Assembly (NCBI GenBank): GCA_018003015.1
Contig: JAGNEZ010000007.1
Location: 62,001 to 126,000 of the forward strand
From: Phycisphaerae bacterium
GTDB lineage: Bacteria > Planctomycetota > Phycisphaerae > UBA1845 > PWPN01
DNA: 64,000 bases
Direction of reading: 5' to 3'
Shown here: positions 36,944 through 46,453 of the stretch, one piece after another
Numbering within the stretch: the stretch's first letter is position 1
How the letters are laid out: every line of letters begins with the position of its first letter
Notes under the pieces: model-generated
What the model saw: only the letters and a program-made list of their open reading frames with translations
Databases searched by the model: none
Told to the model about the DNA's origin: nothing
Made by a program: the position numbers and the translations under genes

Positions 36944-39661
36944 ATGTTGACTGATCGAGCAGAACGCCGACAAGGCAAGGTGTCCGCCCTGACGATGGCA
37001 GCAGCCCTTTGTTGTGCTGCCATAACGTTCATGTTGGTGGCGGGTTGTGGAGACTCGTTTTCCTCGGGGCCCGATCGAGAAGGCCAACAGGTGGCCGGAC
37101 CGGACTATGATCAGCAGGTCGCCGAGTTGCGGAATGTTGTCGCTCAGGATCCCGGCAGCACGAAGAACCAGATTCGGCTGGCGGAGATCGAATCGAAGGC
37201 TGCGGACTGGCACTTCGCCCGGGCCGAGGAGTTCCGCGGCCAGAAGCGGTTGCGGGATGCACAGGTCGAGCTGGCAACTGCGCTGGATCTGGTACCCGCT
37301 CACCCCAAAGCCCTGACCATGAGGGTGGCGATCCAGAAGGAGCTTGAGCGGGCCGAGAATCTGGCCAAGCAAGCCCAGGCGGCGGTAGATCAGCAGGACT
37401 TCAAGACTGCCCGTCGGCTGGCCACCGAATCTGCGGAGCTTGACCCCGCCCTGGCGACTGCGACCCAGATCCGCGAGCAGGCGAGCAGTGCGGCGGTCAA
37501 GAACAACCTGGATGCGGCCGCCAAGGCCCTGGAAGCTCGCCAGTGGGACGGGGCGCTCGCCGCGGCGGCGAAGGTCAAGGAGTTTGAGCCCGCCAATGCG
37601 ATGGCGGCGGCGATCGAGAAGCAGGTGGAGAGCCGCAGTGCGGCCATGCGCATGCTGGAGTCGGCCAGGGCGGCGATGGAGAAGAAGGACCACTCGGCAG
37701 CGATCAAGTTGTACGAGAAGGCCGCGAACCTGTGGCCGGAGAACGCCGAGTTGACCGGCGAGCGCGACCAAGCGATGCGAACGACGGTGGAGCGGGCGAT
37801 AGCCCAGGCTGATGGCGAGGCAGCCAAGGATCGATATCCGGCGGCTCTGGGTGCGATTGATGAGATCCAGCCCGCGTTGCCGGGGCAAGAGGATTTTGCC
37901 AAGCGTCGGGCGGACCTTCACCAGCGTTGGAATCGCAGCGTGCTGGAGCGTTACGAGAAGCATGCCCTGGCGGGCGAGTGGGAGTTGGCCTGGGTCGCAG
38001 CCATCGAGGCGGCGGCGGTCGCCCTGCCCGGCAATCCGCAGAATATCCAGAACCTGAGTCGGGCGGAGGAGATGATTGGCCAGGCCCTTTCGTATCGCCT
38101 GAGCATTGTGCCGATGAGGACGCCGACGGTCTCACCGGAGGTGGCTCTCGCGGCATGCAGGCCCCTGGCGGACAGCATCCGCACGAGGAAGCCCAAACAC
38201 GTTCAGTTGGCGGAGTTCGCCCTGCCTGGCTTGCCGATCGAGGAAAGCGATCTCTCGCCCCCGCCGGCCGCCCCCCCTTCGAGCCAGCCGGCTGGGGGGA
38301 TACTGGCACGGAAGCTTCCCGAGGCTGACTTGGCCTTGCTGGTGGACGTCTTGGCGGGCCTATCGGACAGCAAGCTGGCCGGCCAGCCTGGAGCCGCCAA
38401 GTTCCTGGCCGGGCGGAAGAACATTCAGAATCCCGCGTATGCCACGGCCGAGGTCACGCTTCGCGAGGCCCGCAAGGTTCTCAACCAGGCGCGGTCGGAG
38501 GCCAAGCTGAATGAGAGGACGTGGGACGTGCCCGGGCGCCGGGCCCTGGCCAGTGAGCAGACTTTCGCGGAGCTCGCCGCCACCGGCTACTACGGCGGCG
38601 CGGCCAAGGAAGCGGCGGACCGCTACGCTGCCGCGGTCAAAGCCCGGGACGAGATTCCGCAATGGACGCAGGTGGACAACTGGCAGGAACACCAGTACCC
38701 GGTCCACCGGATCAGTCGTGAGGTTGACCTCCGGGTGCGGATGCGGCTGGTCGAGGTAGCCACGGCCAGAGTCATCTGGCAGGACGATGGGATCACCAGC
38801 CGGGCGAGCCACGCCGACACCCAGGTTGACGGCGATGCCGTCCACCACGTGACCGCGAAGGCCGCCAACCTGAAGGGCTCGCCTGAGCTCGTTGCCGAGG
38901 CCGTGGCGAAGGTTCTCCCTGCGTTGCAGGCCAAGGGGCGCGATGCAATCGCCCGCCGGCCGGCCTACTTCCTGGAGCAAGCCCGGAGCAGCTCCGGGGA
39001 CGCCAGGATTGCCGCTCAAGTACGGTTCCTGTTCGACAGCGGTCCGGCGTGCAGCGAGGAGGAAGCCATGGCCGCGCTGACCGAGCTTTTTGGCGACCGG
39101 GCTTCCCCGAGCGGCGTCGACGCCTGCCAGCGGCTGGCCCTGGACCGGCTCAACCTCCGGTTTCCGGCAGCGGTCCGATCGCCTGTCGCCCTGGCCCGAG
39201 CCGATCAGCCCCAGAGCCAGCAAAGACCACCTTTAGCCTCCGGTCAGGCCGGGAGCCAGCGAAAGCCGTCCGCTCCCGAGGCGTCGGCAGCGAGAAGGGC
39301 GGCGCCGGCGAGGCCGGTCCCGGCCCCTCCGCCGAGCGATCGGGCCGCGGACATGAATGCGGGCCGGGTGTATCAGGGCATCGTGAGCCGGGATGATGAT
39401 CGCTACCGGAAGGAGGTTCTGACCGCTGACGGGATCCTGGTGAAGCTCAAGGACATCGACGGTCCGCCGCTGGTCGCGGACGTCGAGGTGACGGTAGGCA
39501 GGATCACGACGCGGCAGAACGACCTGCCGATTGGGACGCGGATGCTGATCCGAGGTGTCTCCGGCCGGCGATATGAGCTGGTCGTGCAGGCTTTGGACCG
39601 CAAGAGTGAGACGATGTGGTTCACCATGCAGCAGACGACGCTCGAGTCGCTGCCGCGCTGA
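36944..39661 (+). CDS. Large alpha-helical repeat (TPR-like) lipoprotein
   Basis: A 905-residue envelope protein. The N-terminus has a hydrophobic stretch ending FMLVAGC, a lipobox with lipidated Cys near residue 35. Residues about 60-400 are Ala-, Glu-, Arg- and Lys-rich helices with TPR-like periodicity (RLRDAQVELATALDLVPAHPKAL, ARQWDGALAAAAKVKEFEPAN, KKDHSAAIKLYEKAANLWPEN). The middle includes a Pro/Ser linker and a segment that resembles bacterial secretion-system or cytoskeletal scaffold domains only by composition. The C-terminal 90 residues are beta-rich (VYQGIVSRDDDRY, LIRGVSGRRYELVVQAL). I know no family for the whole protein. It probably scaffolds other envelope proteins (inference). 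Confidence 0.78.
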   Translation: MLTDRAERRQGKVSALTMAAALCCAAITFMLVAGCGDSFSSGPDREGQQVAGPDYDQQVAELRNVVAQDPGSTKNQIRLAEIESKAADWHFARAEEFRGQKRLRDAQVELATALDLVPAHPKALTMRVAIQKELERAENLAKQAQAAVDQQDFKTARRLATESAELDPALATATQIREQASSAAVKNNLDAAAKALEARQWDGALAAAAKVKEFEPANAMAAAIEKQVESRSAAMRMLESARAAMEKKDHSAAIKLYEKAANLWPENAELTGERDQAMRTTVERAIAQADGEAAKDRYPAALGAIDEIQPALPGQEDFAKRRADLHQRWNRSVLERYEKHALAGEWELAWVAAIEAAAVALPGNPQNIQNLSRAEEMIGQALSYRLSIVPMRTPTVSPEVALAACRPLADSIRTRKPKHVQLAEFALPGLPIEESDLSPPPAAPPSSQPAGGILARKLPEADLALLVDVLAGLSDSKLAGQPGAAKFLAGRKNIQNPAYATAEVTLREARKVLNQARSEAKLNERTWDVPGRRALASEQTFAELAATGYYGGAAKEAADRYAAAVKARDEIPQWTQVDNWQEHQYPVHRISREVDLRVRMRLVEVATARVIWQDDGITSRASHADTQVDGDAVHHVTAKAANLKGSPELVAEAVAKVLPALQAKGRDAIARRPAYFLEQARSSSGDARIAAQVRFLFDSGPACSEEEAMAALTELFGDRASPSGVDACQRLALDRLNLRFPAAVRSPVALARADQPQSQQRPPLASGQAGSQRKPSAPEASAARRAAPARPVPAPPPSDRAADMNAGRVYQGIVSRDDDRYRKEVLTADGILVKLKDIDGPPLVADVEVTVGRITTRQNDLPIGTRMLIRGVSGRRYELVVQALDRKSETMWFTMQQTTLESLPR

Positions 39662-39664
39662 CGG

Positions 39665-40720
39665 TCAGCGTTTGGCGTCGAGCCGGCAGACCGGATCGAA
39701 CAGGCTGGCCCGCATCCACTTGACCACGGCCCGGTCCTTGAGCATAGCGACGCGCCAGACATCGCACTTGAACTCCTCGGTCCAATTGCTTTCAACACCG
39801 CGGCCCATGCCCTCGAGCACGAGGAGGTCGATGTCGGCCGCGGCGGCGTTGCATTCCTCGCTGACCTGGCCGAGGTCGATCAGGGGTGTATCCCCGCCGG
39901 ACGCCACGGTGGTGAGCATTCCGCCGGCGACCAGATTGCGCAATTCGGGATCGCGCCCGCACAGATCCTCCAGCAGGGGAACGAGTTCCGCAAGGGTGAT
40001 GTCGTTCAAGGCGGGCTTGCTGTTAGGTGCGAGCACGACGCGGGTGCCGCAGAGGGCCATCTGCCGGGCCAGAGGAAGGACGCCGAGGACGATATCCGTG
40101 CCGGCGTTGTCCACGAAGAACATGGCCTTTCGCCACGCGTTTCGGGCCAGTCTCTCGCGTACTGCATCGGCATGGTCGACGAACCACGGCCGGGGGGGCA
40201 CGTTCGCCAGGATGCGGAGGAAATCGACCTCACCCCGCTGGTACATGGCAATGGTGTCCGGCGAGCCGAGATCGAACATGTTGCCCGCCAGGATGCCGCG
40301 GAGCAGGAGGTCCCAGCGATGGGACAAGGGCGTGGCCTCCAGCTGGGCCACGATGCGGGGGTAGAGCTCGGCCGCCAGGCGGTTTTCCCGACGTTTGATG
40401 CCCTCGTAGGGGTCGGGGAATCCGTACTTGCTGACCAGCCGCTGGCGGAAGCGGGTTAGGTCGATGGTTTGCAGAACTCCGGCCTTCTCGGCTTCGGCTT
40501 GCAGGGCGGCCAGCTCGCGATCGTAGTCGACGCGAAACGCGGGCCACCGTTGCTCGAAGTTCTCGCCTGCCAGGTTATCCTCGACGAGTTGCCGGTCGAA
40601 GCGTTCCGGGAAGGTCGCGAACAGGTTGAGCCAGTAGGCCGCGATTTCCGGATCGTCCATCACGTTCCAGTTCGAGACGCGGTATCGATCCGGATGCATG
40701 AGCTGGCAGAAGATGGCCAT
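39665..40720 (-). CDS. DUF89 damage-control phosphatase (PANK4 C-domain-like)
   Basis: A 351-residue enzyme of the DUF89/ARMT1 family. It resembles the stand-alone phosphatase domain of eukaryotic PANK4 (subfamily II). Key motifs: FFVDNAGTDIVLGVLPLARQM with the metal-binding DN, VVLAPNSKPALNDIT with the NSxPALND block, and a C-terminal LLVLEGMGR. Biochemically studied members of this group hydrolyse 4'-phosphopantetheine or its oxidised forms, and other DUF89 members act on phosphometabolites. The gene follows the thioesterase by 8 bp on the same strand, so they may form an operon with a role in CoA or acyl-CoA housekeeping. Three bases separate it from the convergent TPR lipoprotein. Confidence 0.85.
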   Translation of the reverse strand: MAIFCQLMHPDRYRVSNWNVMDDPEIAAYWLNLFATFPERFDRQLVEDNLAGENFEQRWPAFRVDYDRELAALQAEAEKAGVLQTIDLTRFRQRLVSKYGFPDPYEGIKRRENRLAAELYPRIVAQLEATPLSHRWDLLLRGILAGNMFDLGSPDTIAMYQRGEVDFLRILANVPPRPWFVDHADAVRERLARNAWRKAMFFVDNAGTDIVLGVLPLARQMALCGTRVVLAPNSKPALNDITLAELVPLLEDLCGRDPELRNLVAGGMLTTVASGGDTPLIDLGQVSEECNAAAADIDLLVLEGMGRGVESNWTEEFKCDVWRVAMLKDRAVVKWMRASLFDPVCRLDAKR

Positions 40721-40728
40721 GTCGATTT

Positions 40729-41133
40729 CTAGTCCTGGTGTGGCCCGGTGATTTCAGGGGGGATAGGGATCACCTGCCCCTGGCGGTCGACGCAGGCCAG
40801 CACGCTGGTCGCCTCGCACAGCAGCAGGCCGTCACGGTACAGCTCGTACCGATGGTCGATTCTCGCCCGTCCCATGCGGCAGATCTGGACCTTCATCAGG
40901 AGGTCGTCGTCATACCGGGCTGGCCGGCGGAACTTGCACTCGACCTTGGCCACGACGAACAGAACTCCCTTGTCCTCCAGATCGCGGTAGCGGATCCCGG
41001 TCGAGCGGAGCAGTTCTGTCCGGCCCATTTCGAAGTACTCGAAGTACTTCGAATGGTGAACGAAACCCATCGGGTCGCACTCGGCGTAGCGGACCCGAAT
41101 GGGGATCTCGCAGGCTATCGTCTGATTGGCCAT
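40729..41133 (-). CDS. YbgC-like acyl-CoA thioesterase (hotdog fold)
   Basis: A 134-residue hotdog-fold protein. I choose ATG 41133, where MANQTIACEIPIRVRYAECDPMG matches the family's N-terminus (the frame is open upstream, with ATG 41169 as another choice). The active-site helix reads YAECDPMGFVHHSKYFEYFEMGR: the D near residue 18 and the V/H pair fit the 4HBT catalytic pattern. The following strands (VAKVECKFRRPARYDDDL, HRYELYRDGLLLCEATSVLACVD) complete the fold. YbgC enzymes hydrolyse acyl-CoA and are linked to the Tol-Pal region in Proteobacteria, but no tol genes are near. It is next to the DUF89 phosphatase in what looks like an operon. Confidence 0.93.
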   Translation of the reverse strand: MANQTIACEIPIRVRYAECDPMGFVHHSKYFEYFEMGRTELLRSTGIRYRDLEDKGVLFVVAKVECKFRRPARYDDDLLMKVQICRMGRARIDHRYELYRDGLLLCEATSVLACVDRQGQVIPIPPEITGPHQD

Positions 41134-41336
41134 GCCCTCGGGTTCCTCGTGGACAACGAAAGCGGCCATGGTACTCGCGGTGGCGCACGAATCAATGGGG
41201 CCAGCCCTGATGGGGGGCGCTTGTGGTTTGTCTTTGGCCCGAGGCAGGGATATCATGGAGCTGCGGTCGACCGTCATTCGTCCGACCGCTGATGGGTGTC
41301 GCCCGTATTCATCCTGGCAACATGAGGGTCGTGGCC

Positions 41337-42968
41337 ATGTCAGTAGTCCGGTTCTGGAGCCGCGTTCGGTGGGCGGGTATGTTGATTGCCCTGGGGGTCT
41401 CGACGAGTTGGGCGGTTGCCCAGGTACCGGGAACCGCGCCGGCGAGGGCTTTGAACACGCCGTCGGCCACGCCTTCGGCCAATGCCCGCCCGGTGATCAC
41501 CGTGGACAACGCGGTTCATGATTTCGGGACCAACTGGGCGGGGACACGACTTGAGCACACCTTCAAGATCACCAATACCGGCAACGCGACGCTGGAGATC
41601 AGGGAAGTCCGCCCGGGCTGCAGCTGCGCCACCGCGGGGGCCTATCCCAAGTCGCTCCAGCCCGGCGAGACGGGTTCGTTCCCGCTGGTCCTCGACACCA
41701 CCAGCATCTACGGGCAGTACACACGAACGCCGGTGATCGCCTCGAACGATCCGGCCACGCCGCAGCTCATGTTGCAGTTGAAGGGCACGGTCAAGCGCAT
41801 CATCGAGGTCAGCCCGCTGATGGCGTCGTTCGGCGTGGTGTACGGTGGCACACCGCAGACCCTGACGCTGAAGATCGTCAACAATGGTGAGGTGCCCCTT
41901 CGACTGGCGCTGGATCCTTTTGCGTCGGTTGGACCGTTCCGGTTCGAGCTGACGGAGACGACGCCGGGCGAGGCGTTTGACCTGAAGGTCACGGCCATGA
42001 TGCCGTTCGACACGCCGGGGCTCAAGCGGACCGAGGGGCGACTCATGACCAATCTGGCCAGTCAGCGCGATCTCGCCGTCGTCGCCTCGCTGGTGGTCCG
42101 AGACCGCCTTGACGTGCAGCCGCCGTCGGTGATCGTGTACCCGCCGGCAGATCCGGCCGCAGCGATGACGACGATGACTCGCCTGTTGTCGTTCACCAAC
42201 AGCGGTGCGGATCCGGTCAAGATTTTGGAGGTAAGCTCGGACGAGCCGCAGTTCAAGGTAAGCTTTCAGCCCCAGCTAGCCGGCAAGAACTATCTGGTTC
42301 GGATCGAGATGCCGGGCAACTACGCCGTTCCGCCCGAGGGGCGCAAGATTGTCATCAAGACCGACGACAAGATGAAACCCGTCCTGCACGTTCCGGTCAT
42401 CAAGGCCTTCACTCCGACGGCGGCTACCCGGCCCGCGCCGGTCGCGTCAGCTCCGGTTGCACCCCGGTCAGCCCGCAGACCGGCGGAGCTGATGATCGGC
42501 CAGAAGGCACCGGATTTCAAGCTGACCACGGTGTCCGGCAAGTCCGCTTCTCGCGCGGATGTCAGCGGGAAGATCACCGTGCTCAACTTTGTCTCGTCGC
42601 GCTGCGGCTACTGCAAGAGGCAACTGCCACGGGTGGAGGCTTTGCGACCCAAGTACGAGGAGAAGGGCGTCCGGTACCTGATCGTCGGCGAGACCATGGG
42701 GAGAAGCGAGGAGACCAAGGAGATGCTCCAGGCCGTCCTCACTCAGCTCAACGTCAAGGCGGATTTCGCCATGGATGCTGGCAACGCGGTCGGCCGGATG
42801 TTCCAAGCCACCGGCTATCCGACCATGGTGATCCTGGGAAAGACGGGGATGATCGAAGCGGTGAACATTGGCAACAAGGTTGATCTTGAGGATCTGATGA
42901 AAGGCCAGCTTGACGCGCTCCTCGACGGGAAAGCGATTCCCGAGAAGTTCCTGCCGCCCAAGGGATGA
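41337..42968 (+). CDS. DUF1573 and thioredoxin-like fusion protein, exported
   Basis: A 543-residue protein. GAGGG eight bases before ATG 41337 selects this start, giving a signal peptide (FWSRVRWAGMLIALGVSTSWAVAQ). Residues about 55-150 form a DUF1573 Ig-like domain (HDFGTNWAGTRLEHTFKITN, CSCATA), followed by a second Ig-like domain up to about 360. Then comes an Ala/Pro linker and a TlpA/AhpC-like redox domain (about 380-535): APDFKLTTVSGKSASRADVS and the redox-active pair CGYC (Cys 423 and 426). It probably acts as an envelope thiol oxidoreductase with a binding module. The Ig-thioredoxin combination recurs in planctomycetes; the partner protein is unknown. Confidence 0.88.
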   Translation: MSVVRFWSRVRWAGMLIALGVSTSWAVAQVPGTAPARALNTPSATPSANARPVITVDNAVHDFGTNWAGTRLEHTFKITNTGNATLEIREVRPGCSCATAGAYPKSLQPGETGSFPLVLDTTSIYGQYTRTPVIASNDPATPQLMLQLKGTVKRIIEVSPLMASFGVVYGGTPQTLTLKIVNNGEVPLRLALDPFASVGPFRFELTETTPGEAFDLKVTAMMPFDTPGLKRTEGRLMTNLASQRDLAVVASLVVRDRLDVQPPSVIVYPPADPAAAMTTMTRLLSFTNSGADPVKILEVSSDEPQFKVSFQPQLAGKNYLVRIEMPGNYAVPPEGRKIVIKTDDKMKPVLHVPVIKAFTPTAATRPAPVASAPVAPRSARRPAELMIGQKAPDFKLTTVSGKSASRADVSGKITVLNFVSSRCGYCKRQLPRVEALRPKYEEKGVRYLIVGETMGRSEETKEMLQAVLTQLNVKADFAMDAGNAVGRMFQATGYPTMVILGKTGMIEAVNIGNKVDLEDLMKGQLDALLDGKAIPEKFLPPKG

Positions 42969-43046
42969 GCAGCCGCAACGGGCATTTCGCCACGAGGATG
43001 CCGCGATGGTGCAAGGCAGACTCTTGACCCCGTACGGAGTCCGGAC

Positions 43047-43601
43047 ATGGGCCGAGTTCCAGATCGCCTGCTTCCGCGGGACAGTCTTCTACTGGTCGTT
43101 GACTACCAGGACAAGCTCTTGCCAGCCATCCATGAGGCTGATGCCTGCGTGGCGGCGGCCAGGAAACTGATCGACGCTGCCCGGGTGCTCGACGTGCCCA
43201 TGCTGATCACCGAGCAGTACCCGGCGGGTCTGGGCCACACCTGTGCCGTGCTGGGCGAGGCCCTTGCGGGCGTACCCGTGGTCGAGAAGATCCTGTTCAG
43301 CGCCTGTGTACCGGAGGTACTGAACCGACTGACCGGCTGGGCCCGACCGAACATCATCGTGATCGGCATCGAGGCCCATGTCTGCGTGCAGCAAAGCGTT
43401 CTCGACCTTCTTCGCCTGGGCTACACGGTCCATCTCTGTGCCGACGCGACCGGTTCTCGCCGCCCGTCGGACCGTGATCTGGCGATCGCGCGGATGCGGC
43501 AGGCCGGGGCGATCGTCACCAGCGTGGAAAGCGCGATCTTTGAGCTGCTAGGCCAGGCGGGGACGGATGCCTTCAAGCGCGTGCTGAAGATCGTGAAGTG
43601 A
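43047..43601 (+). CDS. Isochorismatase-like cysteine hydrolase
   Basis: A 184-residue hydrolase starting at ATG 43047 (GGAG nearby). The fold's catalytic triad is visible: Asp19 in LLLVVDYQDKLLP, Lys81 in VVEKILFSAC, and Cys113 in GIEAHVCVQQS. The last segment LCADATGSRRPSDRDLAIARM is typical of the YcaC-like branch. Substrates range from isochorismate to nicotinamide, peroxyureidoacrylate or unknown amides; none can be chosen. Length is normal. Its spacing of 78 bp after the DUF1573-thioredoxin gene leaves co-transcription open. Confidence 0.93.
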   Translation: MGRVPDRLLPRDSLLLVVDYQDKLLPAIHEADACVAAARKLIDAARVLDVPMLITEQYPAGLGHTCAVLGEALAGVPVVEKILFSACVPEVLNRLTGWARPNIIVIGIEAHVCVQQSVLDLLRLGYTVHLCADATGSRRPSDRDLAIARMRQAGAIVTSVESAIFELLGQAGTDAFKRVLKIVK

Positions 43602-43742
43602 AGGCTGCTTGCCCCTGGGGTGCACGGCAGCTCGGGGTGCGGGGACGGTGGGCTCCGATGATTCCCGGACCTTGGTGCGAGAGAGGGTGGTGTACGGTCA
43701 GGCTTTACGCTGGTATTGACCGAATCCGGCGGAAAGTCGATC

Positions 43743-44420
43743 ATGTCTCTGGGGTTAACACCCCCGGGAACCAAAGGGACCACCTGGGCATCTAAGATGG
43801 CGAAGGACAGCACGCTGCCGGCCGCCGCGGGCCTCTCGGTAGACGAGACGGCACTGGTGGAGCAGGCACGCGCGGGTGATATGGGGGCCTTCAGCCGCCT
43901 GGTGGGCAAGTACCAGGAACGGATCGTCAATACCTGCTGGCGCGTCTGCGGGAACAAGGACGATGCCGAGGACCTGGCCCAGGAGGCGATTCTGAAGGCG
44001 TTGGAAGCGATCGGCTCATTTCAGCAGCGAGCGGCCTTCTACACCTGGCTGTTCCGCATCGCGGTGAACGTGTCGATCGCCCATCGCCGCAGGGCGGCCC
44101 GAGCTCCCAAGCTGGCTCTGCACGCTGGCGACGGCGAATGGGGCGGCGATTATCAGGCGGCCAGGCTCGTGGGCCACGCGTCTCGGGAGGTGACGGACCC
44201 ACCCGCCAGACTTTCGGCGCGCGAGACGGAGCGCAAGCTGGCCGAGGGACTGGAACAGCTCGACGACGATCACCGGGCGGTGATCGTACTGCGTGATATT
44301 GAAGGGCTCGACTACCGGCAGATTGGGGAGATTCTCGACCTGCCGGCGGGAACGGTGAGATCGCGGATCCACCGGGCCCGATTGGAGCTGAAGGAGTACT
44401 TGAGACCGCTGGTTGAGTGA
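43743..44420 (+). CDS. ECF-type RNA polymerase sigma factor
   Basis: A 225-residue (if started at ATG 43743) extracytoplasmic-function sigma factor. GGAAAG lies just upstream of this ATG; ATG 43797 (207 residues) has no such site. Region 2: GAFSRLVGKYQERIVNTCWRV and DAEDLAQEAILKALEAIGSF, with the -10 recognition stretch FYTWLFRIAVNVSIAHRRR. Region 4 carries LDDDHRAVIVLRDIEGLDYRQIGEILDLP and the helix-turn-helix GTVRSRIHRARLELKEYL that binds the -35 element. Missing regions 1 and 3 fit the class. The anti-sigma gene follows 36 bp later, the usual arrangement. Confidence 0.95.
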   Translation: MSLGLTPPGTKGTTWASKMAKDSTLPAAAGLSVDETALVEQARAGDMGAFSRLVGKYQERIVNTCWRVCGNKDDAEDLAQEAILKALEAIGSFQQRAAFYTWLFRIAVNVSIAHRRRAARAPKLALHAGDGEWGGDYQAARLVGHASREVTDPPARLSARETERKLAEGLEQLDDDHRAVIVLRDIEGLDYRQIGEILDLPAGTVRSRIHRARLELKEYLRPLVE

Positions 44421-44456
44421 GTGAAGTGAGTTTCCGCGTGGCGCTGGTTGAGTGAC

Positions 44457-46379
44457 ATGGATCCGAAGCGACGCCAATATCTGGAAGCCCAGCTTTCGGC
44501 CTACCTGGACGGAGAACTGGCCGCTGCGGAGCGGACCGAGGTCGAGGATTTCCTGGCCGTCGACGCTGACGCCCGCAAGTTGCTGGCAGAGCTGGAGGAT
44601 ATCGCGGCCGGCCTGAGGGCTCTGCCTCGGGCCAGGGTGTCGCCGGATCTCATGGAAGGGCTGCGGAGCCGGCTGGAACGGCGGGCGTTGCTGGGCGTCC
44701 AGACTTCGAAGGCACCACCGGTGACCACGATTCCGTTCGGCGGGCGGTGGCTGGCGGCGGCGGCGGTGATGGCGATGATGGTCACCGCCGGCTACGTCAT
44801 GTGGTCAATCCGATCGCCCGAGCCGGATTTTCCCACTAAAGAGTACGTTATGGTAGAATCGGCGAATCGCCCGGTCCAGCGGTCGACAGACGGCAAGGGG
44901 GCGGAGCCGGCCGCACCATCGGTGCGGCATGGGCAGGAGGAGGCGGAGAAGTCTGCCTCGGCCGGACGCGGGGCCGCCCAGGGCTATGGGGCCGGTGATA
45001 CCAAGCTCGAGCTGCCGGCCGTTTTGCCTCCGGCGGCGTTCTCGGCCAAGGGGGACAGGACGCTCGCCGCCGCGCCTCGGTCTGCGGGCGACGCCACCGG
45101 CTCAGGATCAAGTCCGACGTCTGGCGGAATCGAGGCCTCACCGACAAGGAGAGTTAACCTTGGCAGGACCAAGGAGGAACACGACAGCAGCACTGTGCTC
45201 GACCATGTCGCTCGAGGTGAGCCGGCCGCCTTGGCAGAACGCGTCGCCAGGTTGCCGCAGAGGCCGGATGAGGAGCAGGTCAGAGTCGCCCTCGGCGATG
45301 AGACCGCCGGCTCGACTGGCAATGAGGGCGATGCGGCGGGGGTGCGAACCTCGAAGGGTATCCCGACGGAGGGTCGTTATCGCGGTCGGATGGCGGTGGA
45401 GGCCACCCAGCCCGCGGCGCTGCGGCCGAAGATGGTGGCAGGGGCCGAGAAAAGAAAGTACCAGTCCGAGCGAGCGGCGTCGCGAAGGGAAGAAGCGGCC
45501 CTGTCGGCACCGGCTCTGGCCAGCGCGGACCTGATCCCGCAGGTGGCCGAGGCAGAGAAGCCAGGCAACGGCCTCGACCGGGAAGCCAGGACGCTGAACA
45601 GGGCCACAGGTGCTGGTGACGGCGTATCCGGTCCGCCCGCCGAACCGGCCGCGGTACCCGAGTCGACGGGCGTGGTGGTGGGCACGACGCTGGAGGCGGC
45701 GGACGTTGCGGGCGGGCGCCGAGGTACGCCGGCCTGGCAAGGCTTCGACCGCAAGGAGGTCTTCGTCCGCGAACCGGGCCATCCCTGGGACAAGAGTGCC
45801 GGCGGCGGTTTTGGCGGCATGGGCGGCATGGGCGGCACTGGTGCGGACCAGGCTGACCTCGGCAGAAGTGGCGGCGTGTTCGGCAGCTTCGGCAGAGCTG
45901 CCGGCGGCATGGCGTACGGCGCTGGTGCTGAGGTCAAGGACCGTTCCGGCATCTTGGGTCTCTCCCTTGCCGACAGCGACGTCGCGGAGCGGTTCTTGCT
46001 GGCGACGCCGGGCGAGCCTCCGTGGCGACCGGACACGAACGACGTACCTCGGGACGTTTTCCGATCCCTGTGGACGACAGGGTATGCGGCGGGCAAGCGG
46101 AGTACCTTCGATTCGCAGAATGCCGACCCGCAGAATGCGGCCACGGCAGGGCACGCCACAGGAGCCGCTGCGGCCGCGTCCGGGCGAGCGCCGATCGGCA
46201 ACATCTACGGCGATCTGCAAGTTGCCGGTCAAGCCGCCGGCCAGCGAACGTCGGAGGCCGGGAGTGGCGTCCTGAGGGCCGCCGGCCGGCCGACGACTCA
46301 GCCCGCCAGCGTCCCTGCCACCGCCCCGACCTCGCAGCCGACAAGTCGCCCCGATGTTGCACCCGGCTCATCCAGGTAG
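44457..46379 (+). CDS. Membrane anti-sigma factor with long extracytoplasmic Gly/Ala-rich domain
   Basis: A 640-residue protein starting at ATG 44457. Residues 1-60 form a helical anti-sigma domain (LSAYLDGELAAAERTEVEDF, VSPDLMEGLRSRLERRAL) without the zinc HxxxCxxC of ZAS proteins. One membrane helix (about 97-117, WLAAAAVMAMMVTAGYVMW) follows. The remaining 520 residues would be outside: low-complexity Gly/Ala/Glu regions, a GGGFGGMGGMGG stretch, and a Pro/Thr/Ser-rich end. The small N-domain should sequester the sigma factor; release is usually by site-2 proteolysis. Extracytoplasmic tails of this size are uncommon and I recognise no domain in it. It is co-transcribed with the sigma gene. 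Confidence 0.8.
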   Translation: MDPKRRQYLEAQLSAYLDGELAAAERTEVEDFLAVDADARKLLAELEDIAAGLRALPRARVSPDLMEGLRSRLERRALLGVQTSKAPPVTTIPFGGRWLAAAAVMAMMVTAGYVMWSIRSPEPDFPTKEYVMVESANRPVQRSTDGKGAEPAAPSVRHGQEEAEKSASAGRGAAQGYGAGDTKLELPAVLPPAAFSAKGDRTLAAAPRSAGDATGSGSSPTSGGIEASPTRRVNLGRTKEEHDSSTVLDHVARGEPAALAERVARLPQRPDEEQVRVALGDETAGSTGNEGDAAGVRTSKGIPTEGRYRGRMAVEATQPAALRPKMVAGAEKRKYQSERAASRREEAALSAPALASADLIPQVAEAEKPGNGLDREARTLNRATGAGDGVSGPPAEPAAVPESTGVVVGTTLEAADVAGGRRGTPAWQGFDRKEVFVREPGHPWDKSAGGGFGGMGGMGGTGADQADLGRSGGVFGSFGRAAGGMAYGAGAEVKDRSGILGLSLADSDVAERFLLATPGEPPWRPDTNDVPRDVFRSLWTTGYAAGKRSTFDSQNADPQNAATAGHATGAAAAASGRAPIGNIYGDLQVAGQAAGQRTSEAGSGVLRAAGRPTTQPASVPATAPTSQPTSRPDVAPGSSR

Positions 46380-46453
46380 GGACATTTCCCCTTGGGCAAG
46401 CTACGGCTTCTGTGTGGTTGCGAGGTGTTGGGTTTTTCCTGCGGCTCTGGCTC

